Source: RGIG9041 sp045657265
GTDB lineage: Bacteria > Bacillota > Clostridia > Oscillospirales > QAKW01
DNA length: 64,000 nt
Direction of reading: 5' to 3'
Assembly: GCA_045657265.1 (NCBI GenBank)
Contig: JAZOSU010000001.1
Coordinates: forward strand, 1 to 64,000
Shown here: positions 62,468 through 64,000 of the stretch, piece by piece
Layout: each line of letters begins with the position of its first letter
Position numbering within the stretch: position 1 is the first letter of the stretch
Translations under genes and position numbers: made by a program
The notes under the pieces: model-generated
Seen by the model: the letters and a program-made list of their open reading frames with translations, nothing else
What the model was told of the DNA's origin: nothing
Database searches by the model: none

Positions 62468-62544
62468 GATAGATAGGAAAATTTATTTCTCCTTGATTTT
62501 CCCGCTTTTTGCGTTTTGGAGAAATTTTACATCCCCATTTTTAA

Positions 62545-64000
62545 TTATTTAACGTTTGCTTTAAGAGTTTCAAGCTGTGCTTTAAGTTCAGAAGGAAGTC
62601 TGTCGCCGAATTTCTTGTAGTGTTCTTCGATTTCAGCAGCTTCTTTTGCCCAGATGTCTTTGTCAACAGCAAGAATGCCTTTGAGAACTTCGATGTCCAT
62701 ATCAAGATCTGTAAGGTCGATATCTTCAGGACGTGGTACGTAACCGATAGCTGTTTCAACTGCATCAGCTTTGCCTTCGCAACGGTCGATAATCCAGTTA
62801 AGAACTCTCATATTATCGCCGAAACCGGGCCAGAGGAAGTTACCATCGTCATCTGTTCTGAACCAGTTAACGTTAAAGATCTTAGGAGCTTTGTCACCGA
62901 GTTTTTTGCCCATTTCAAGCCAGTGAGCAAAATAGTCACCCATATGGTATCCGCAGAATGGAAGCATAGCCATAGGATCGCGACGAACAACACCTACTGC
63001 ACCAGCAGCAGCTGCAGTTGTTTCAGAAGCCATAGCAGAACCGATGAATACACCGTTCTCCCAGCTCTTTGACTGATATACAAGTGGAGTACATTTAGCA
63101 CGTCTACCGCCGAAGATGATAGCAGAGATCGGTACGCCTGCGCCTTTGTTGAATTCGTCTGAAATGCAAGGACAGTTTTCAGCAGGAGCTGTAAATCTTG
63201 AGTTGGGGTTAGCAGCGCAAGTTGATTTGTCAGCTTTGTCGAATTTAGAAGCATCCCAGTCTTTGCCTGTCCAATCAATTGCATTCTGAGGAAGATCTTT
63301 GTTAAGGCCTTCCCACCATACTGTGTTGTCTGAAAGGTCATGAGCAACGTTTGTAAAGATGGTGTTTTTCTTTGTTGATGCAAGAGCATTGAAGTTTGAT
63401 TTTTCGTTAGTACCGGGAGCAACGCCGAAGAAACCGTTTTCGGGGTTAATAGCGTAAAGTCTGCCGTCGGGACCTATTCTCATCCAAGCAATGTCATCAC
63501 CGATAGTCCATACTTTATAGCCTTTATCACGGAGATATTTAGGCGGAATCATCATAGCGAGGTTTGTTTTACCGCAAGCTGAAGGGAATGCAGCAGCTAC
63601 GTATTTAACTTCGCCCTGTGGATTTTCAACGCCGAGGATAAGCATATGCTCAGCCATCCAGCCTTCTTTCCAACCCTGGTAAGAAGCAATACGGAGAGCA
63701 AAACATTTTTTACCGAGAAGAACGTTACCGCCGTAACCTGAGTTAACAGAGATAATTGTATTGTCTTCGGGGAACTGACAGATGTATCTGTATTCAGGGT
63801 CAATGTCACATCTTGAATGGAAGCAACGTACCCAGTCATTGCTGTCGCCGAGAACGTCAAGTACTTTAAGGTCAACACGTGTCATAATGATCATGTTGAG
63901 AACAACGTAGATAGAATCAGTAATTTCAATACCGATTTTAGCAAGAGGTGAACCTATCGGACCCATTGAGAAAGGAACGATGTACATTGTCTTGCCTTTA
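62545..64000 (-). CDS. pckG: Phosphoenolpyruvate carboxykinase, GTP-type, 5' end beyond the window
   Basis: The last 485 codons are present; the frame is open to the right edge, so the start is missing. GTP-PEPCK features are AFPSACGKTNLAMM (P-loop with the reactive hypermobile Cys), WTIGDDIAWM metal site, GVPISAIIFGGRR and MLPFCGYHMGDYFAHW. It interconverts oxaloacetate and PEP with GTP/GDP; in anaerobes this may run toward oxaloacetate. The GTP type, not the ATP type more usual in Firmicutes, is notable. Confidence 0.94.
   Translation of the reverse strand, partial: KGKTMYIVPFSMGPIGSPLAKIGIEITDSIYVVLNMIIMTRVDLKVLDVLGDSNDWVRCFHSRCDIDPEYRYICQFPEDNTIISVNSGYGGNVLLGKKCFALRIASYQGWKEGWMAEHMLILGVENPQGEVKYVAAAFPSACGKTNLAMMIPPKYLRDKGYKVWTIGDDIAWMRIGPDGRLYAINPENGFFGVAPGTNEKSNFNALASTKKNTIFTNVAHDLSDNTVWWEGLNKDLPQNAIDWTGKDWDASKFDKADKSTCAANPNSRFTAPAENCPCISDEFNKGAGVPISAIIFGGRRAKCTPLVYQSKSWENGVFIGSAMASETTAAAAGAVGVVRRDPMAMLPFCGYHMGDYFAHWLEMGKKLGDKAPKIFNVNWFRTDDDGNFLWPGFGDNMRVLNWIIDRCEGKADAVETAIGYVPRPEDIDLTDLDMDIEVLKGILAVDKDIWAKEAAEIEEHYKKFGDRLPSELKAQLETLKANVK

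Overview
The window comes from a low-GC Gram-positive bacterium of the class Clostridia. The evidence is the gene content (MreBCD/PBP2, KhpB/Jag, RNase Y, ZapA, uppP, a Re-type citrate synthase with NAD isocitrate dehydrogenase), AGGAGG-like ribosome sites, TTGACA/TATAAT promoters, A/T-flanked intrinsic terminators and four secreted S-layer-homology (SLH) proteins. A gut or rumen Oscillospirales/Monoglobales-like lineage is plausible but not proven. I see no rRNA, tRNA, CRISPR array or prophage.

Layout. 1-62: 5' end of a MinD-like ATPase. 136-1291: element copy 1. 1298-4223: degenerate AMP-binding protein, membrane-anchored unknown, AEC transporter. 4377-10182: zapA-dut-maf-mreBCD-PBP2, a cell-shape and division operon. 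10207-10829: broken EamA transporter. 10867-13425: SLH protein and RNase Y. 13571-19256: uppP, FtsK/SpoIIIE, a two-component system and a SLOG protein. 19329-20312: diaminopimelate dehydrogenase under a palindromic operator. 20355-20723: deleted IS1182-like element. 20765-31597: leftward housekeeping genes (purC, cyclophilin, murA, trmL) interleaved with two large SLH enzymes. 31744-36869: Re-citrate synthase, GntR regulator, aconitase and isocitrate dehydrogenase, an oxidative route to 2-oxoglutarate. 36916-42398: glyS, then rpmH-rnpA-yidD-yidC-khpB-mnmE. 42413-43147: SLH protein. 43217-44736: element copy 2. 44757-45627: two small exported proteins. 46168-52264: F-type ATP synthase operon. 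52608-58247: leftward cysS-cysE-pgsA-rimO-recX-recA. 58421-62424: CapD-like sugar dehydratase, mltG, small membrane protein. 62545-end: GTP-type PEP carboxykinase, partial.

Two observations stand out. First, two related 1.2-1.5 kb elements (136-1291 and 43217-44736) each sit inside the loop of what reads as the intrinsic terminator of the upstream leftward gene, with the element genes on the same strand as that gene. Each has a self-complementary hairpin array at one end, a 94%-identical S23/Avd-like four-helix-bundle gene, one unrelated cargo gene (an unknown protein or a voltage-gated K+ channel) and a conserved terminal hairpin block. Hairpin stems differ between copies but stay paired. 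This looks like an undescribed family of terminator-loop insertion elements with exchangeable cargo. Second, the ATP synthase operon has no separate delta gene; the delta C-terminal domain is fused to the N-terminus of alpha, and the c subunit carries a signal-peptide-like extension.

Annotation rests on reading translated sequence and motifs; no database search was run.
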